DNA of 64,000 nt, from contig NZ_AUIE01000006.1 of assembly GCF_000423545.1 (NCBI RefSeq), positions 124,001 to 188,000 on the forward strand. Direction: 5' to 3'. This document shows, piece after piece, positions 40,131-48,696 of the stretch. The notes beneath the pieces were generated by a model. It saw only the letters and a program-made list of their open reading frames with translations. It searched no databases and had not been told where the DNA came from. The stretch comes from Metapseudomonas resinovorans DSM 21078. GTDB lineage: Bacteria; Pseudomonadota; Gammaproteobacteria; Pseudomonadales; Pseudomonadaceae. Every line of letters begins with the position of its first letter. The first letter of the stretch is position 1. The position numbers and the translations under genes were made by a program.

Positions 40131-41210
40131 TCAGGCCTTGCTGGTCCAGTGTTGCGGAAGATTGATGAAGTCGATGAGCTCCCGCAGGCGGCCATGGTCA
40201 CGGCCGTTGAAGCGGAATGCCAGGCGGATCATTTCGTTGAGCTCCGGCTCGTCCGTCTCTGATTCCGAATTGGCCTGCTGGTTGAAGTCGCCTTCCAGGC
40301 AGAGGTCGGTGAACTGCTCCTGAATCTGACCCAGGGCCTTTTCGTTGAGTGGGTGATTCATGCGAATTACGAAGCAGTTCTTCAGCCAGCGGCTGGAGTG
40401 GTAGTTGCTGTAGAACTGTGCGATCTCCGCCGCTGCCTCATCGGCGCTGCGCACCAGACGCATCAGATTCATGTCGCTGGGCAGAATGTAGCGGTTACGT
40501 GCGAGTTGCTCGTGGAGGAAACCAATGGCGTCTTCCCAGTAACTGCCATCCGGCTCGTCCAGCAGAACAACCGGTACCACCGGGCTCTTGCCGGTCTGGA
40601 TCAGGGTCAGCACCTCCAGTGCCTCATCCAGGGTGCCGAAGCCACCCGGACACAGCACCAGCGCATCGGCTTCCTTGACGAAGAAGAGCTTCCGCACGAA
40701 GAAGAAGTGGAACGACAGTAGATGCTCGGTGCCGCCCACAGTGGTGTTGGCATGTTGCTCGAAGGGCAGGGTGATGTTCAGGCCGAGGCTATTTTCCAGG
40801 CCTGCGCCGTCGTGGGCTGCGGCCATGATGCCGCCGCCGGCGCCAGTGATCACCATCAGGTCGCGCTTGGCCAGTTCGGCCCCCAACTGTCGGGCCAGGG
40901 TGTAGATCGGATGGCCCTCGGGGGTGCGCGCTGATCCGAATACGGTGACTTTGCGACGCCGCTTGAATTGTTCCAGGGCGCTGAAGGCGTGCTCCATCTC
41001 GCGCAGGGTTTGCAGCATGATCTTGGCGTCCCAGCGATTGCGGTCGGCTTGGGCCATGCGCACCACGGTAATCAGCATCTCGCGGTAGAGCGCGAGGTTG
41101 GGGCTGCCGCAGGGGACGGTGAGGTTGATCAACTCATCGACCTTCTGCGTCAGGTCGATTCCGCTGGTTTGGAAGTGCCGGGAGAGGTAATCGTCCGGAT
41201 CATAGGGCAT
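40131..41210 (-). CDS. LOG-family nucleotide 5'-monophosphate nucleosidase
   Basis: A 359-aa protein with the Lysine-decarboxylase-like (LOG) Rossmann fold. The signatures are VFGSARTPEGHPIY near 88, MVITGAGGGIMAAAHDGA near 117, and PGGFGTLDEALEV near 186. Related proteins hydrolyse purine nucleotides or cytokinin-type nucleotides. It is longer than the plain LOG family, with an N-terminal helical domain and a C-terminal extension ending INLPQHWTSKA (PpnN-like layout). ATG 41210 follows GGAG. Confidence 0.82.
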   Translation of the reverse strand: MPYDPDDYLSRHFQTSGIDLTQKVDELINLTVPCGSPNLALYREMLITVVRMAQADRNRWDAKIMLQTLREMEHAFSALEQFKRRRKVTVFGSARTPEGHPIYTLARQLGAELAKRDLMVITGAGGGIMAAAHDGAGLENSLGLNITLPFEQHANTTVGGTEHLLSFHFFFVRKLFFVKEADALVLCPGGFGTLDEALEVLTLIQTGKSPVVPVVLLDEPDGSYWEDAIGFLHEQLARNRYILPSDMNLMRLVRSADEAAAEIAQFYSNYHSSRWLKNCFVIRMNHPLNEKALGQIQEQFTDLCLEGDFNQQANSESETDEPELNEMIRLAFRFNGRDHGRLRELIDFINLPQHWTSKA

Positions 41211-41443
41211 AGCAATCTCCTTGCTCATCAACTTCTCGGAGCTGCTCTGCTGGAATGGCCGGAAACCGGGCGACCTAGTCGAGCCGCTCAACTACAGCTT
41301 GCGGCAGGCGCTGGATCTTTTCCAGTTCGCCGCCACCGGAATGCGCAATGCAACGTGTCCGACGCATGTCGAAATGAGTGCGGTCCCTGGCTCGGCGGGC
41401 GGAAGGGGGCGGCACTCCCCGGAGAATCTCGCCGCAGTCGCGA

Positions 41444-41857
41444 TCAGTTGGTCTTGGCCTTGAGGCCACAATCCCGTGCAGTGAAGCGTTCGGTGGTGAC
41501 CGGGCGATTGGTCTTGTACTCGCTGAACTCGTAGCGCAGGCCGGCGCCGCGCGCGAGCAGTTGGCGGTAGCCGGTGTTGCGACAGACGCTGGCACCCAAC
41601 TGGGCACGCACCGCATCAGGGTTGGAGCGCATCTGGGCGGCATGGGCTTCGCGAACGCTGAGGTGATTCACCAGCTCGTTTCCTTCCACCGTGTAGCCCT
41701 GGTCGAGGATGTCCTCGTTGATTGCGCGGGGCGTGCCGGCGCTGCTCTCCTTGGCGACTTTCTCGAGCATGTTGCTCAGCTCATAGTCCTTGAGCGATGT
41801 GGCTTGGGCAAAGAAAGGCAAGGTCGCGCAGAGGGCGATGGCGGTGAGGCGCAGCAT
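41444..41857 (-). CDS. Periplasmic protein of unknown function
   Basis: A 137-aa protein with a signal peptide (MLRLTAIALCATLPFFAQA). The mature part (SLKDYELSNMLEKVAKESS..., then VREAHAAQMRSNPDAVRAQLGASVCRNTGYRQLLARGAGLRYEF) is helical with two Cys that may form a disulfide. Such proteins are conserved in Pseudomonas near this locus, but the role is unknown. The stretch 41211-41443 upstream of the LOG gene holds no convincing gene. Confidence 0.7.
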   Translation of the reverse strand: MLRLTAIALCATLPFFAQATSLKDYELSNMLEKVAKESSAGTPRAINEDILDQGYTVEGNELVNHLSVREAHAAQMRSNPDAVRAQLGASVCRNTGYRQLLARGAGLRYEFSEYKTNRPVTTERFTARDCGLKAKTN

Positions 41858-42048
41858 GTGGATCTCCTAACAAACGGTAGCTGTTTGACCAGCGCGGCAA
41901 TTGTGCGTTCGCAGCCAGCGCTTGTCGCGTGAAAAATCTGCTCCTGGCGACTCTGGTAGAATCGCGCAATCCTTCTTGCCATCCCGATCCCGTCCGCCGC
42001 CTTCCGGCCTGCGCAGGGCGGCCAGCTGCTGTACTGGAACCTGCTTCG

Positions 42049-42759
42049 ATGACTCACGCCGTTTTCCGCCTGCGCGCCGAATGCCTTGCGCGCAGCACCC
42101 GTCCCTTCGTCGCCCGCGGATCGCGCTCGCCGCGTTGCCCGGAGTGCCGGGTGGCCTTCGACTACTGCTTCTGCGCCTGGCGCCCCGAGGTCCAGGTACG
42201 ATCCGGTGTGTGCCTGATGATGTACTACTCCGAGCCTATGAAACCGAGTAACACCGGCTGGCTGATCGCGGATCTCGTGCCTGACACCTGGGCGTTCGGT
42301 TGGTCGCGCACCGAGGTGGACGGGGCATTGCTCGCCTTGCTGGAAGACCCGCAGTGGCAGCCTTACCTGGTGTTTCCAGGCGAGTATGCGGAGCCCGAGC
42401 GGGTGGTCGAGCGGGTGGATGTGACTGCGGGCAAGCGGCCGCTGTTCATCCTGCTGGACGCCACGTGGACCGAAGCGCGCAAGATGTTCCGCAAGAGCCC
42501 CTATCTGGATCGCTTTCCGGTGCTCAGCCTGACGCCGGAACAGATTTCCCGTTATCGCCTGCGTCGCTCGAAGCGTGACGAGCATCTCTGCACGGCCGAA
42601 GTAGGGGCGCTTTGCCTTGAGCTGGCGGGAGACGAACAAGCCGGTGGTGCGTTGAATGCCTATCTGGATGTGTTCACCGAACGCTACCTGGGGGCCAAGC
42701 GGGCCCTGCCCCTGGACGAGGCGAGCCCGGCACACCAAGCGCTCAGTAGCTTTCTCTGA
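42049..42759 (+). CDS. DTW-domain tRNA aminocarboxypropyltransferase
   Basis: A 236-aa protein of the DTW (TapT/TrcA) family that transfers the 3-amino-3-carboxypropyl group from SAM to tRNA uridine. The Cys cluster CPECRVAFDYCFC lies near 30-42, and the name-giving motif appears as LLDATWTEARKMF near 136 (DATW). The later SRYRLRRSKRDEHLCTAE block is typical. The preceding 190 bases hold no gene; the ATG at 42049 begins the conserved part. Confidence 0.85.
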   Translation: MTHAVFRLRAECLARSTRPFVARGSRSPRCPECRVAFDYCFCAWRPEVQVRSGVCLMMYYSEPMKPSNTGWLIADLVPDTWAFGWSRTEVDGALLALLEDPQWQPYLVFPGEYAEPERVVERVDVTAGKRPLFILLDATWTEARKMFRKSPYLDRFPVLSLTPEQISRYRLRRSKRDEHLCTAEVGALCLELAGDEQAGGALNAYLDVFTERYLGAKRALPLDEASPAHQALSSFL

Positions 42760-43665
42760 TCAGGCTTCGGCTTTGACAGAGGCTGCCTGCGCCTGGTGTT
42801 TCTGCGGCCAGAGCTGGGCCAACAGCATGCCGGCGAACATCAGGGCGCAGCCGATATAGCCGCGTGCATGCAGGGATTCATCCAGCATCAGCGCGCCTGC
42901 GATTGCTGCGAACACCGCTTCCAGTGAGAGGATGATGGCGGCGTGCGAGGCGATGGCATGACGCTGCGCCACCACCTGCAGGGTGTAGCCGATGGCGACG
43001 GCGATCACGCCACCATAAAGAATGGCGGGGCCGGCCTGGAGAATGGCGTCGACCTTGATCTCTTCGAACACGACCGCCAGGACCAGACTGACCACTGCGC
43101 AGACCGCGAACTGCAGGATGGACAGGCGGATCGGGTCGTAGCGGCTGGCGAAGAACCCCACCAATAGTACATGCACGCCCCAGACACAGGCACCGGCCAG
43201 CTGCAGCCAGTCACCGGACGCAACGTGGAATCCTTCGCCGACGCTGAGCAGGAACATTCCCAACACCGCCAGGCACGCACCCAGCCAAGTCCCCAGGCCG
43301 GTGCGATGCCCGAGGAACAGACCCAGCAGCGGCACTATGATGACGTAAAGGCCGGTGATGAAGCCGGAGTTTGTGACGGAGGTGAAGAGCAGGCCCACCT
43401 GCTGCAGGTTGATCCCCAACGACAGGGCCAGGCCCATCAACAGGCCGCCCAGCAGCATGCCGCGGTTGAGCGGTTGCTTTACCGCGGGCTTGGGCAGAAT
43501 CAGCAGCAGGGGGAGAAGGATGAGGGCGCCGAGGGTGAAGCGCAGTCCGGTATAGAGGAAGGGGCCGATCGAATCCATGCCCAGGCGCTGGGCGACGAAG
43601 GCTGCGCCCCAGATGGCCGCGGTGATCAGCATCAGGATATCGGCGCGCAGTGCTTGGCTTCGCAT
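42760..43665 (-). CDS. EamA-family (DMT) transporter
   Basis: A 301-aa inner-membrane protein with ten hydrophobic helices in two EamA halves (ADILMLITAAIWGAAFVAQRLG at the start; ACVWGVHVLLVGFFASRYDP at the second half). The C-terminal mark SLEAVFAAIAGALMLDE is typical. It exports small metabolites, such as amino acids, by proton exchange; the substrate cannot be told. Its end abuts the convergent DTW gene. Confidence 0.85.
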   Translation of the reverse strand: MRSQALRADILMLITAAIWGAAFVAQRLGMDSIGPFLYTGLRFTLGALILLPLLLILPKPAVKQPLNRGMLLGGLLMGLALSLGINLQQVGLLFTSVTNSGFITGLYVIIVPLLGLFLGHRTGLGTWLGACLAVLGMFLLSVGEGFHVASGDWLQLAGACVWGVHVLLVGFFASRYDPIRLSILQFAVCAVVSLVLAVVFEEIKVDAILQAGPAILYGGVIAVAIGYTLQVVAQRHAIASHAAIILSLEAVFAAIAGALMLDESLHARGYIGCALMFAGMLLAQLWPQKHQAQAASVKAEA

Positions 43666-43866
43666 GGTGGTTCTCGACGGGAAAAGCCGAGAACTTTGCC
43701 GCAAAGCGTTCGACTTGACCACCCCGTTCCGGCTCGGCATGCTGGGCGCCGCTTTACGGCCCGCCCGTATCAAGCTTCGGGTCTGGCCAGCGTATCCCGT
43801 CGTGCCGAAATGCCTCTCCACACCCCGGGGAGGCGTGTCTGGGCCCATTACAAAAAGGACATGCCC

Positions 43867-44517
43867 ATGGCCTCATACGAAATCCTCATCGCCGATGACC
43901 ACCCGCTGTTCCGCAGCGCGCTGCAGCAAGCCCTGACGCTGGGCCTCGGGCCTGATGCGCGGCTGGTGGAAGCGGCGAGTATCGCCGAACTCGAGGCTCG
44001 CCTGGCCGAGCGCGCCGACTGGGACCTGGTCCTTCTCGACCTGAACATGCCGGGTGCCTATGGCTTCTCCGGTTTGGTGCTGCTGCGCGGTCAGTACCCG
44101 CAGATTCCGGTGGTAATGATCTCCGCCCAGGAGGAAGCATCGGTAGTCGCTCGCTCCCGTGAATTCGGTGCCAGCGGTTTCATCCCCAAGTCCAGCCCGC
44201 TGGAAGTCATCCAGAGCGCCGTCCGTTCGGTGCTCGATGGCGACACCTGGTGGCCGCCGCAGGTGGAGGAAGCCCAGGCCTTGTCGGACGAAGCCAAGGC
44301 CGCTAGCGAAGGTCTCGCCAGCCTGACACCCCAGCAGTTCCGCGTGCTGACCATGGTCTGTGAAGGCTTGCTGAACAAGCAGATTGCCTATGAGTTACAC
44401 GTGTCGGAAGCCACAGTGAAGGCCCATGTAACCGCCATCTTCCGCAAGCTCAACGTGCGCACCCGCACCCAGGCAGCCCTGCTGTTGCAACAGATGGAAT
44501 CTATTCCCACGGCCTGA
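43867..44517 (+). CDS. erdR: Response regulator ErdR, LuxR/NarL type
   Basis: A 216-aa two-component regulator. The receiver at 1-125 has ADDHPLF acidic pocket, phospho-Asp in VLLDLNMPG near 56, and Lys in IPKSSP near 106. A LuxR-type HTH follows at 150-208 (SLTPQQFRVLTMVCEGLLNKQIAYELHVSEATVKAH). AGGA lies 7 bases before ATG 43867, which is therefore preferred to ATG 43861. The product and the neighbouring dgkA match the P. aeruginosa PA3604 region, where ErdR controls ethanol oxidation and acetate metabolism genes. Confidence 0.88.
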   Translation: MASYEILIADDHPLFRSALQQALTLGLGPDARLVEAASIAELEARLAERADWDLVLLDLNMPGAYGFSGLVLLRGQYPQIPVVMISAQEEASVVARSREFGASGFIPKSSPLEVIQSAVRSVLDGDTWWPPQVEEAQALSDEAKAASEGLASLTPQQFRVLTMVCEGLLNKQIAYELHVSEATVKAHVTAIFRKLNVRTRTQAALLLQQMESIPTA

Positions 44518-44589
44518 AACCAGGCTTTTCATGCAAATTTGAAGCGCGTTGCGCTAGGCTGCGCGCTCCTTTCAGTGACCCCTTTTTTT

Positions 44590-44955
44590 ATGTCGCCATT
44601 CAAAGGCCAGACCGGCCTCAAACGCATCCTCAACGCCGCCGGCTATTCCCTCGACGGCCTGCGTGCTGCCTTCACCGGCGAAGCCGCCTTTCGCCAACTG
44701 GTACTGCTTAATGCGGTGCTGATCCCCTTGTCGTTCTTCCTTGATGTCAGCCGTGGCGAACGCGCGCTGATGATTGGCGTCTGCCTGCTCGCGCTCATCG
44801 TCGAGCTGTTGAACTCAGCGGTGGAGGCGGCCATCGACCGTATCTCCCTTGATCACCATCCGCTGTCGAAGAACGCCAAGGACATGGGCAGCGCCGCACA
44901 GTTCACCGCGCTAACCCTGATTACCGCAGTCTGGGCAACCATCCTGCTGGGCTAA
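44590..44955 (+). CDS. dgkA: Diacylglycerol kinase
   Basis: A 121-aa three-helix membrane enzyme that rephosphorylates diacylglycerol to phosphatidate during lipid and membrane-derived glucan recycling. The family motifs EAAFRQL near 33 and ELLNSAVEAAIDR near 76 are present. ATG 44590 has no Shine-Dalgarno but a run of seven T before it; the longer frame from TTG 44539 is less likely. Confidence 0.93.
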   Translation: MSPFKGQTGLKRILNAAGYSLDGLRAAFTGEAAFRQLVLLNAVLIPLSFFLDVSRGERALMIGVCLLALIVELLNSAVEAAIDRISLDHHPLSKNAKDMGSAAQFTALTLITAVWATILLG

Positions 44956-44959
44956 GTGC

Positions 44960-45886
44960 TCAGGCGATCGACGGCAGCACGATTTCGTCGCTCCGGCTGA
45001 CTCCGGCAGTCAGCGCACGACACTGGTCGAGGAATTCGCGCATGGCGGCCGTCTGGAATTTCTGCTTGTGCCAGATGAAGTAGAACTGCCGACGCAGGTC
45101 GATTCCCGGCGTCTCAACCGGGACCAGGCTGCCACGGCGGAAGGCGTCGCGCAGCGCCAGCCGCGAAATGCAGCTGATGCCCAGGCCTGACTCCACTGCG
45201 CGCTTGATCGCCTCGGTGTGTTCAAGCTCCAGACGGATGTTCAGCGGGGTAGGGTGGTGGCGCATGGCCTGGTCGAACGTCAGGCGGGTGCCCGAACCCT
45301 TTTCCCGGAGAATCCACGCCTCGCGGCTCAATTCTTCCAGACTTGCCTGGCCTTTGGCGGCCAGGGGGTGCTGGGGTGCACAGAACACCACCAGTTCATC
45401 CTCTACCCAAGGCAAGACTTCGATACTCGGGTGCTGGCAATCGCCTTCGATTAGACCCAGGTCAAGTTCATAGAGGGCGATCTGCTGGACGATATTCGCC
45501 GTGTTCTGCACATGCAGGCTGACCTGGCATTCCGGATGACGCTGCATGAACGAGCCGATCAGCAGGGTCGCGAGGTAGTTGCCCACGGTGAGCGTGGCAC
45601 CGACATCGAGGGAGCCAAAGCCGGTCTTGCCGTTGAGCAGATCCTCGATTTCACGCGCCTGGTCCATCAGCGCCACGGCTTGAGGCAGCAATTGGCGGCC
45701 CAGGGCATTGAGGCTGAGGCGCTTGCCGGCGCGGTCGAACAGTTGGCACCCGGATTGGCGCTCAAGTTCGGTTAGCGAGGTGCTGGTGGCCGATTGCGAC
45801 AGAGACAGCTGTTCGGCAGCACGGGAAACGCTTTCCTGCTGGGCAACGGCGACGAATACCTGGAGCTGACGGAGGGTAAATCGCAT
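44960..45886 (-). CDS. finR: LysR-type regulator FinR
   Basis: A 308-aa LysR protein. The N-terminal winged HTH is LRQLQVFVAVAQQESVSRAAEQLSLSQSATSTSLTELE. The effector domain from 90 contains LGLIEGDCQHPSIEVLPWVEDELVVF. It is divergent from fpr, the arrangement described in Pseudomonas, where FinR activates fpr under superoxide and iron stress. The symbol rests on that pairing plus the family. Confidence 0.88.
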   Translation of the reverse strand: MRFTLRQLQVFVAVAQQESVSRAAEQLSLSQSATSTSLTELERQSGCQLFDRAGKRLSLNALGRQLLPQAVALMDQAREIEDLLNGKTGFGSLDVGATLTVGNYLATLLIGSFMQRHPECQVSLHVQNTANIVQQIALYELDLGLIEGDCQHPSIEVLPWVEDELVVFCAPQHPLAAKGQASLEELSREAWILREKGSGTRLTFDQAMRHHPTPLNIRLELEHTEAIKRAVESGLGISCISRLALRDAFRRGSLVPVETPGIDLRRQFYFIWHKQKFQTAAMREFLDQCRALTAGVSRSDEIVLPSIA

Positions 45887-45923
45887 ATCTATATAACCGA
45901 TAACCTATATCTTGATAATTCAG

Positions 45924-45952
45924 TTAACAGATATTGTGGCGGTCATTACAAT
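45924..45952 (+). promoter_or_regulatory. fpr promoter in the finR-fpr divergent region
   Basis: TTAACA (45924-45929) and TACAAT (45947-45952) are 17 bp apart, giving a start about 55 nt before the fpr ATG. The AT-rich segment 45889-45925 just upstream, with GATAACCTATATCTTGATAATTC-like dyads split by short spacers, is the likely FinR site. Confidence 0.7.
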
Positions 45953-46017
45953 GTCGCGCAATTGCGCCCCCTGACCTGAGTGGCGCTGGCGACTTCCAAA
46001 TCTTCGGAGCCCCGTAA

Positions 46018-46797
46018 ATGAGCAACATGAACTCCGAGCGCATTCTCAGCGTTCATCACTGGAACGACACGCTGTTCAGCTTCAAGTGCACTCGCGACCC
46101 GGGTCTGCGCTTCGAAAACGGCCAGTTCGTCATGATCGGCCTGCAGCAACCCGGCGGCCGCCCGCTGATGCGCGCTTATTCCATCGCCAGCCCGAACTGG
46201 GAAGAGCACCTCGAGTTCTTCAGCATCAAGGTGCCGGACGGTCCGCTGACCTCCCAGCTGCAGCACCTGAAGGAAGGCGACGAGATCATCATCAGCAAGA
46301 AGCCCACCGGCACCCTGGTCCTCGATGACCTTAACCCCGGCAAGCACCTCTACCTGCTGAGCACCGGCACTGGCCTGGCACCGTTCATGAGCGTGATCCA
46401 GGACCCGGAAACCTATGAACGCTTCGAAAAGATCATCCTGGTCCACGGCGTTCGCTACGTGAACGAAGTCGCTTACCGCGAGTTCATCACTGAGCACCTG
46501 CCGCAGAACGAGTTCTTCGGTGAAGCGGTCAAGGACAAGCTGATTTACTACCCCACCGTGACCCGTGAGCCGTTCGAGAACCAGGGCCGCCTGACCGACC
46601 TGATGCGCAGCGGCAAGCTGTTCGAAGACATTGGTCTTCCGCCGATCAATCCGCAGGACGACCGCGCCATGATCTGCGGTAGCCCGAGCATGCTCGACGA
46701 GACCAGCGAAGTGCTCGACAGCTTCGGCCTGAAGATCTCCCCGCGTATGCGTGAGCCGGGTGACTACCTGATCGAGCGCGCCTTCGTCGAGAAGTAA
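46018..46797 (+). CDS. fpr: Ferredoxin--NADP reductase
   Basis: A 259-aa FAD flavoenzyme moving electrons between NADPH and ferredoxin or flavodoxin. FAD motif RAYSIASPNWEEHLEFF lies near 51-67 and the NADP-binding region is LYLLSTGTGLAPFMSVI near 112. The aromatic-poor end YLIERAFVEK is that of the bacterial Fpr class with a C-terminal extension. The ferredoxin partner is not in the window. Confidence 0.96.
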   Translation: MSNMNSERILSVHHWNDTLFSFKCTRDPGLRFENGQFVMIGLQQPGGRPLMRAYSIASPNWEEHLEFFSIKVPDGPLTSQLQHLKEGDEIIISKKPTGTLVLDDLNPGKHLYLLSTGTGLAPFMSVIQDPETYERFEKIILVHGVRYVNEVAYREFITEHLPQNEFFGEAVKDKLIYYPTVTREPFENQGRLTDLMRSGKLFEDIGLPPINPQDDRAMICGSPSMLDETSEVLDSFGLKISPRMREPGDYLIERAFVEK

Positions 46798-46815
46798 TCG
46801 CCAGCTGTTTAACAA

Positions 46816-46849
46816 CAAAGCCCGCCTGAAATGGCGGGCTTTGTCATTT
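46816..46849. terminator. Bidirectional terminator between fpr and VOC gene
   Basis: CAAAGCCCGCC (46816-46826) pairs with GGCGGGCTTTG (46833-46843), with T-rich 3' flank on the plus strand and A-rich 5' flank. It serves the convergent fpr and glyoxalase-like genes. Confidence 0.85.
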
Positions 46850-46858
46850 CCGGGGGCG

Positions 46859-47272
46859 TCAGACCGGGGAGCTGAAGCGTTGACCGGAGATCGCCGGGTG
46901 GTAGATCGGCTGGATCTTGTTCCCGGCCGGGTCCAGCACGTGGAAGCTGTGGGCGCCGTCGCCATGGGCGAAAGGGCGGTCGAGCATGGTCACGCCCCGG
47001 GCCTTGAGGTACTGGTACCAGGCGTCCAGCTCTTCGAGGCTGTCGACTACGAATCCGTAGTGATCCACCGCCTGCGCACCGCTACTGGGTGCAAAGGCGC
47101 GACCAAGGGACAGGTTGTCGTTGCCGCAGGTGAGGTAGACCAGGTCTTCGTTGGCGCGGTTGAGGACTTCCATGCCCAGCACATCCACGTAGAAGCGTTC
47201 GCACTCCTCCAGGTTGGGCACGACGATAGCGATGTGGCGAAGGCCGTTGAGGCGGCCTGGACGGCTGGGCAT
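46859..47272 (-). CDS. VOC/glyoxalase-fold metalloprotein
   Basis: A 137-aa protein with two beta-alpha-beta-beta-beta units. Metal-ligand type positions are seen in LRHIAIVVPNLEECERFYVDVLGM and in VDHYGFVVDSLEEL and HSFHVLDPAGNKIQPIYH. GGAG precedes ATG 47272. It is divergent from a small monooxygenase-type gene and may act with it on a quinone or aromatic compound. The substrate is unknown. Confidence 0.8.
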   Translation of the reverse strand: MPSRPGRLNGLRHIAIVVPNLEECERFYVDVLGMEVLNRANEDLVYLTCGNDNLSLGRAFAPSSGAQAVDHYGFVVDSLEELDAWYQYLKARGVTMLDRPFAHGDGAHSFHVLDPAGNKIQPIYHPAISGQRFSSPV

Positions 47273-47288
47273 ATCTGGGACTCCATTT

Positions 47289-47298
47289 TTGTATACAA
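47289..47298. promoter_or_regulatory. TTGTATACAA palindrome in divergent promoter
   Basis: A perfect 10-bp palindrome in the 60-bp gap between the VOC and ABM genes. It fits the TnGTnnnACnA-like operator shape of GntR/FCD regulators. It overlaps the only good promoter-like elements on both strands. No such regulator gene is nearby. Confidence 0.5.
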
Positions 47299-47332
47299 TT
47301 TGTGAGAAATATAAGACAAAACGGAGTTCAAC

Positions 47333-47635
47333 GTGTACTGCCTTCTTCTCAAGACCCGCTTGCGCCCCGGTAGCCTGGACGCCTTCATGGACGCCATGCG
47401 CGTCAACGCCGCCGCTTCGGTGCGTGACGAACCGGGTTGCCTGGTTTTCGATGTGCTGCTGGATCGCAGCGATCCCGATCTCATCTGGCTGTATGAGGTC
47501 TACACCGACGAAGCTGCGTTCGAGGCCCATATGCAGACCGCGCACTTCCTCGCCAGCCGACCGCTGGTGGAACCTCTGATCCTCGAACAGGACGCCATCG
47601 AGGCCGATAGCCTGGCGCTCAACGCCTCCCGCTAG
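47333..47635 (+). CDS. Antibiotic biosynthesis monooxygenase (ABM) family protein
   Basis: A 100-aa ferredoxin-like fold protein of the YgiN/LsrG type. The pattern is MYCLLLKTRLRPGSLDAFMDAM, then EPGCLVFDVLLDRSDPDLIWLYEVYTDEAAFEAHMQTAHF. GTG 47333 follows CGGAG. Members act as quinol monooxygenases or signal-processing isomerases. The divergent VOC partner suggests a small catabolic or detoxification pair. Confidence 0.82.
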   Translation: MYCLLLKTRLRPGSLDAFMDAMRVNAAASVRDEPGCLVFDVLLDRSDPDLIWLYEVYTDEAAFEAHMQTAHFLASRPLVEPLILEQDAIEADSLALNASR

Positions 47636-47657
47636 CGGTAGCGATGCCCAGCCGCAG

Positions 47658-47732
47658 GGTGGACAGCGCTTGTCTGTCCACCGTCGTCGTCAGGGCGAGC
47701 ACGAATGGTGGGTTGATGAAGCGTGACCCACC
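47658..47732. repeat. REP-like inverted repeats
   Basis: GGTGGACAG/CTGTCCACC (47658-47666 with 47674-47682) is followed by GGTGGGT/ACCCACC (47707-47713 with 47726-47732). These two GC stems between convergent genes have the look of Pseudomonas repetitive extragenic palindromes. Confidence 0.6.
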
Positions 47733-47752
47733 CTTGGCAAGCGCGTGGCGGT

Positions 47753-48445
47753 TCAGCCCCGCGCAATCTCCAGCACGCGAATCCGCCCCGGTTCGGGATA
47801 GTGCCAGCGCACGTCCACATCCCACAGGCGAGCGCCGTAGCGGCGTTCGGGTTCGGGCTTCTGGTAGGCCGGGCGAGGGTCCTGGGCCAGGCACTGTTCC
47901 ACCAGCTCTGCCAGGGGTTCGCCCAGGCGCTGACCATGCTCGCGAGCCTGGATCAGGGCTGTGGGCTCCCATTCCACGGGAATCAGCTCGGGCGCCGCGT
48001 CGGCGATGGCGTTCAGCGCACCGTCCTGGCGGTCGGCGTAGGGCACGTAGGGTTTGATATCGATGACCGGGGTGCCGTCCAGCAGATCGATGCCGGACAA
48101 CCAGAGACGACCGGCTTCCACGTTCTCCAGCTTCACCACCGACTGGCCAATGCCGTTGGGGCGGTGGGTGGAGCGGCTGGCGAACACGCCAATGGACTGG
48201 TTGCCGCCCAGGCGCGGCGGACGCACCTTCAGCCGTGGCTTGTCTTCAAGGGCCTGGTGGAAGAGGAACAGCAGCCAGACATGGCTGACCTGTTCCAGCC
48301 CCGCCACGGCATCGCCGGTGTCGAAGGGCGGTACCAGCTCCAGCACGCCACGGGCGGCGGGCGCCAGGTGCGGCTGACGGGGGATGGCGAACTTCTCCTT
48401 GAAACAGGAGCGGACGTAGCCGACGGGCGAAACGCTGTGCTGCAT
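47753..48445 (-). CDS. trmO: tRNA (N6-threonylcarbamoyladenosine(37)-N6)-methyltransferase
   Basis: A 230-aa TsaA/TrmO protein that methylates t6A37 in tRNA-Thr using SAM. The opening SPVGYVRSCFKEKFAIPRQPHL and the TrmO marks SRSTHRPNGIGQSVVKLE and GIDLLDGTPVIDIKPYVPYAD are clear. The ATG at 48445 lies just after the stop of the 61-aa gene upstream on the same strand. Confidence 0.92.
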   Translation of the reverse strand: MQHSVSPVGYVRSCFKEKFAIPRQPHLAPAARGVLELVPPFDTGDAVAGLEQVSHVWLLFLFHQALEDKPRLKVRPPRLGGNQSIGVFASRSTHRPNGIGQSVVKLENVEAGRLWLSGIDLLDGTPVIDIKPYVPYADRQDGALNAIADAAPELIPVEWEPTALIQAREHGQRLGEPLAELVEQCLAQDPRPAYQKPEPERRYGARLWDVDVRWHYPEPGRIRVLEIARG

Positions 48446-48446
48446 A

Positions 48447-48632
48447 TCAGTAGGGCACGCGGCAGCCGGCATCACGGAACGGCCCGCCAAGGCGCAGCCA
48501 GCCTTCGCCAGGGGTGGTCTGGGCACAGGTCAACGCACCGTCCAGCTTGCTTTGCCAGATGAAGAATGGAGCCGGCGCGGCATGGCTTGAGGCTGCGAGA
48601 GCGAACAGAAGTGTAAGGAAAGCGAGACGCAT
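48447..48632 (-). CDS. Small secreted protein
   Basis: A 61-aa protein with signal peptide MRLAFLTLLFALAASSHAAPA and a 40-residue mature part with two Cys (LTCAQTTPGEG; DAGCRVPY). It is probably co-transcribed with trmO, which follows after one base. Function unknown. Confidence 0.65.
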   Translation of the reverse strand: MRLAFLTLLFALAASSHAAPAPFFIWQSKLDGALTCAQTTPGEGWLRLGGPFRDAGCRVPY

Positions 48633-48696
48633 GGGCGAAGTCCGGTGGATAGCGCGGCTACCCTAGCGCCGGCCCATGCGCCGCGCAAGCGATGCG

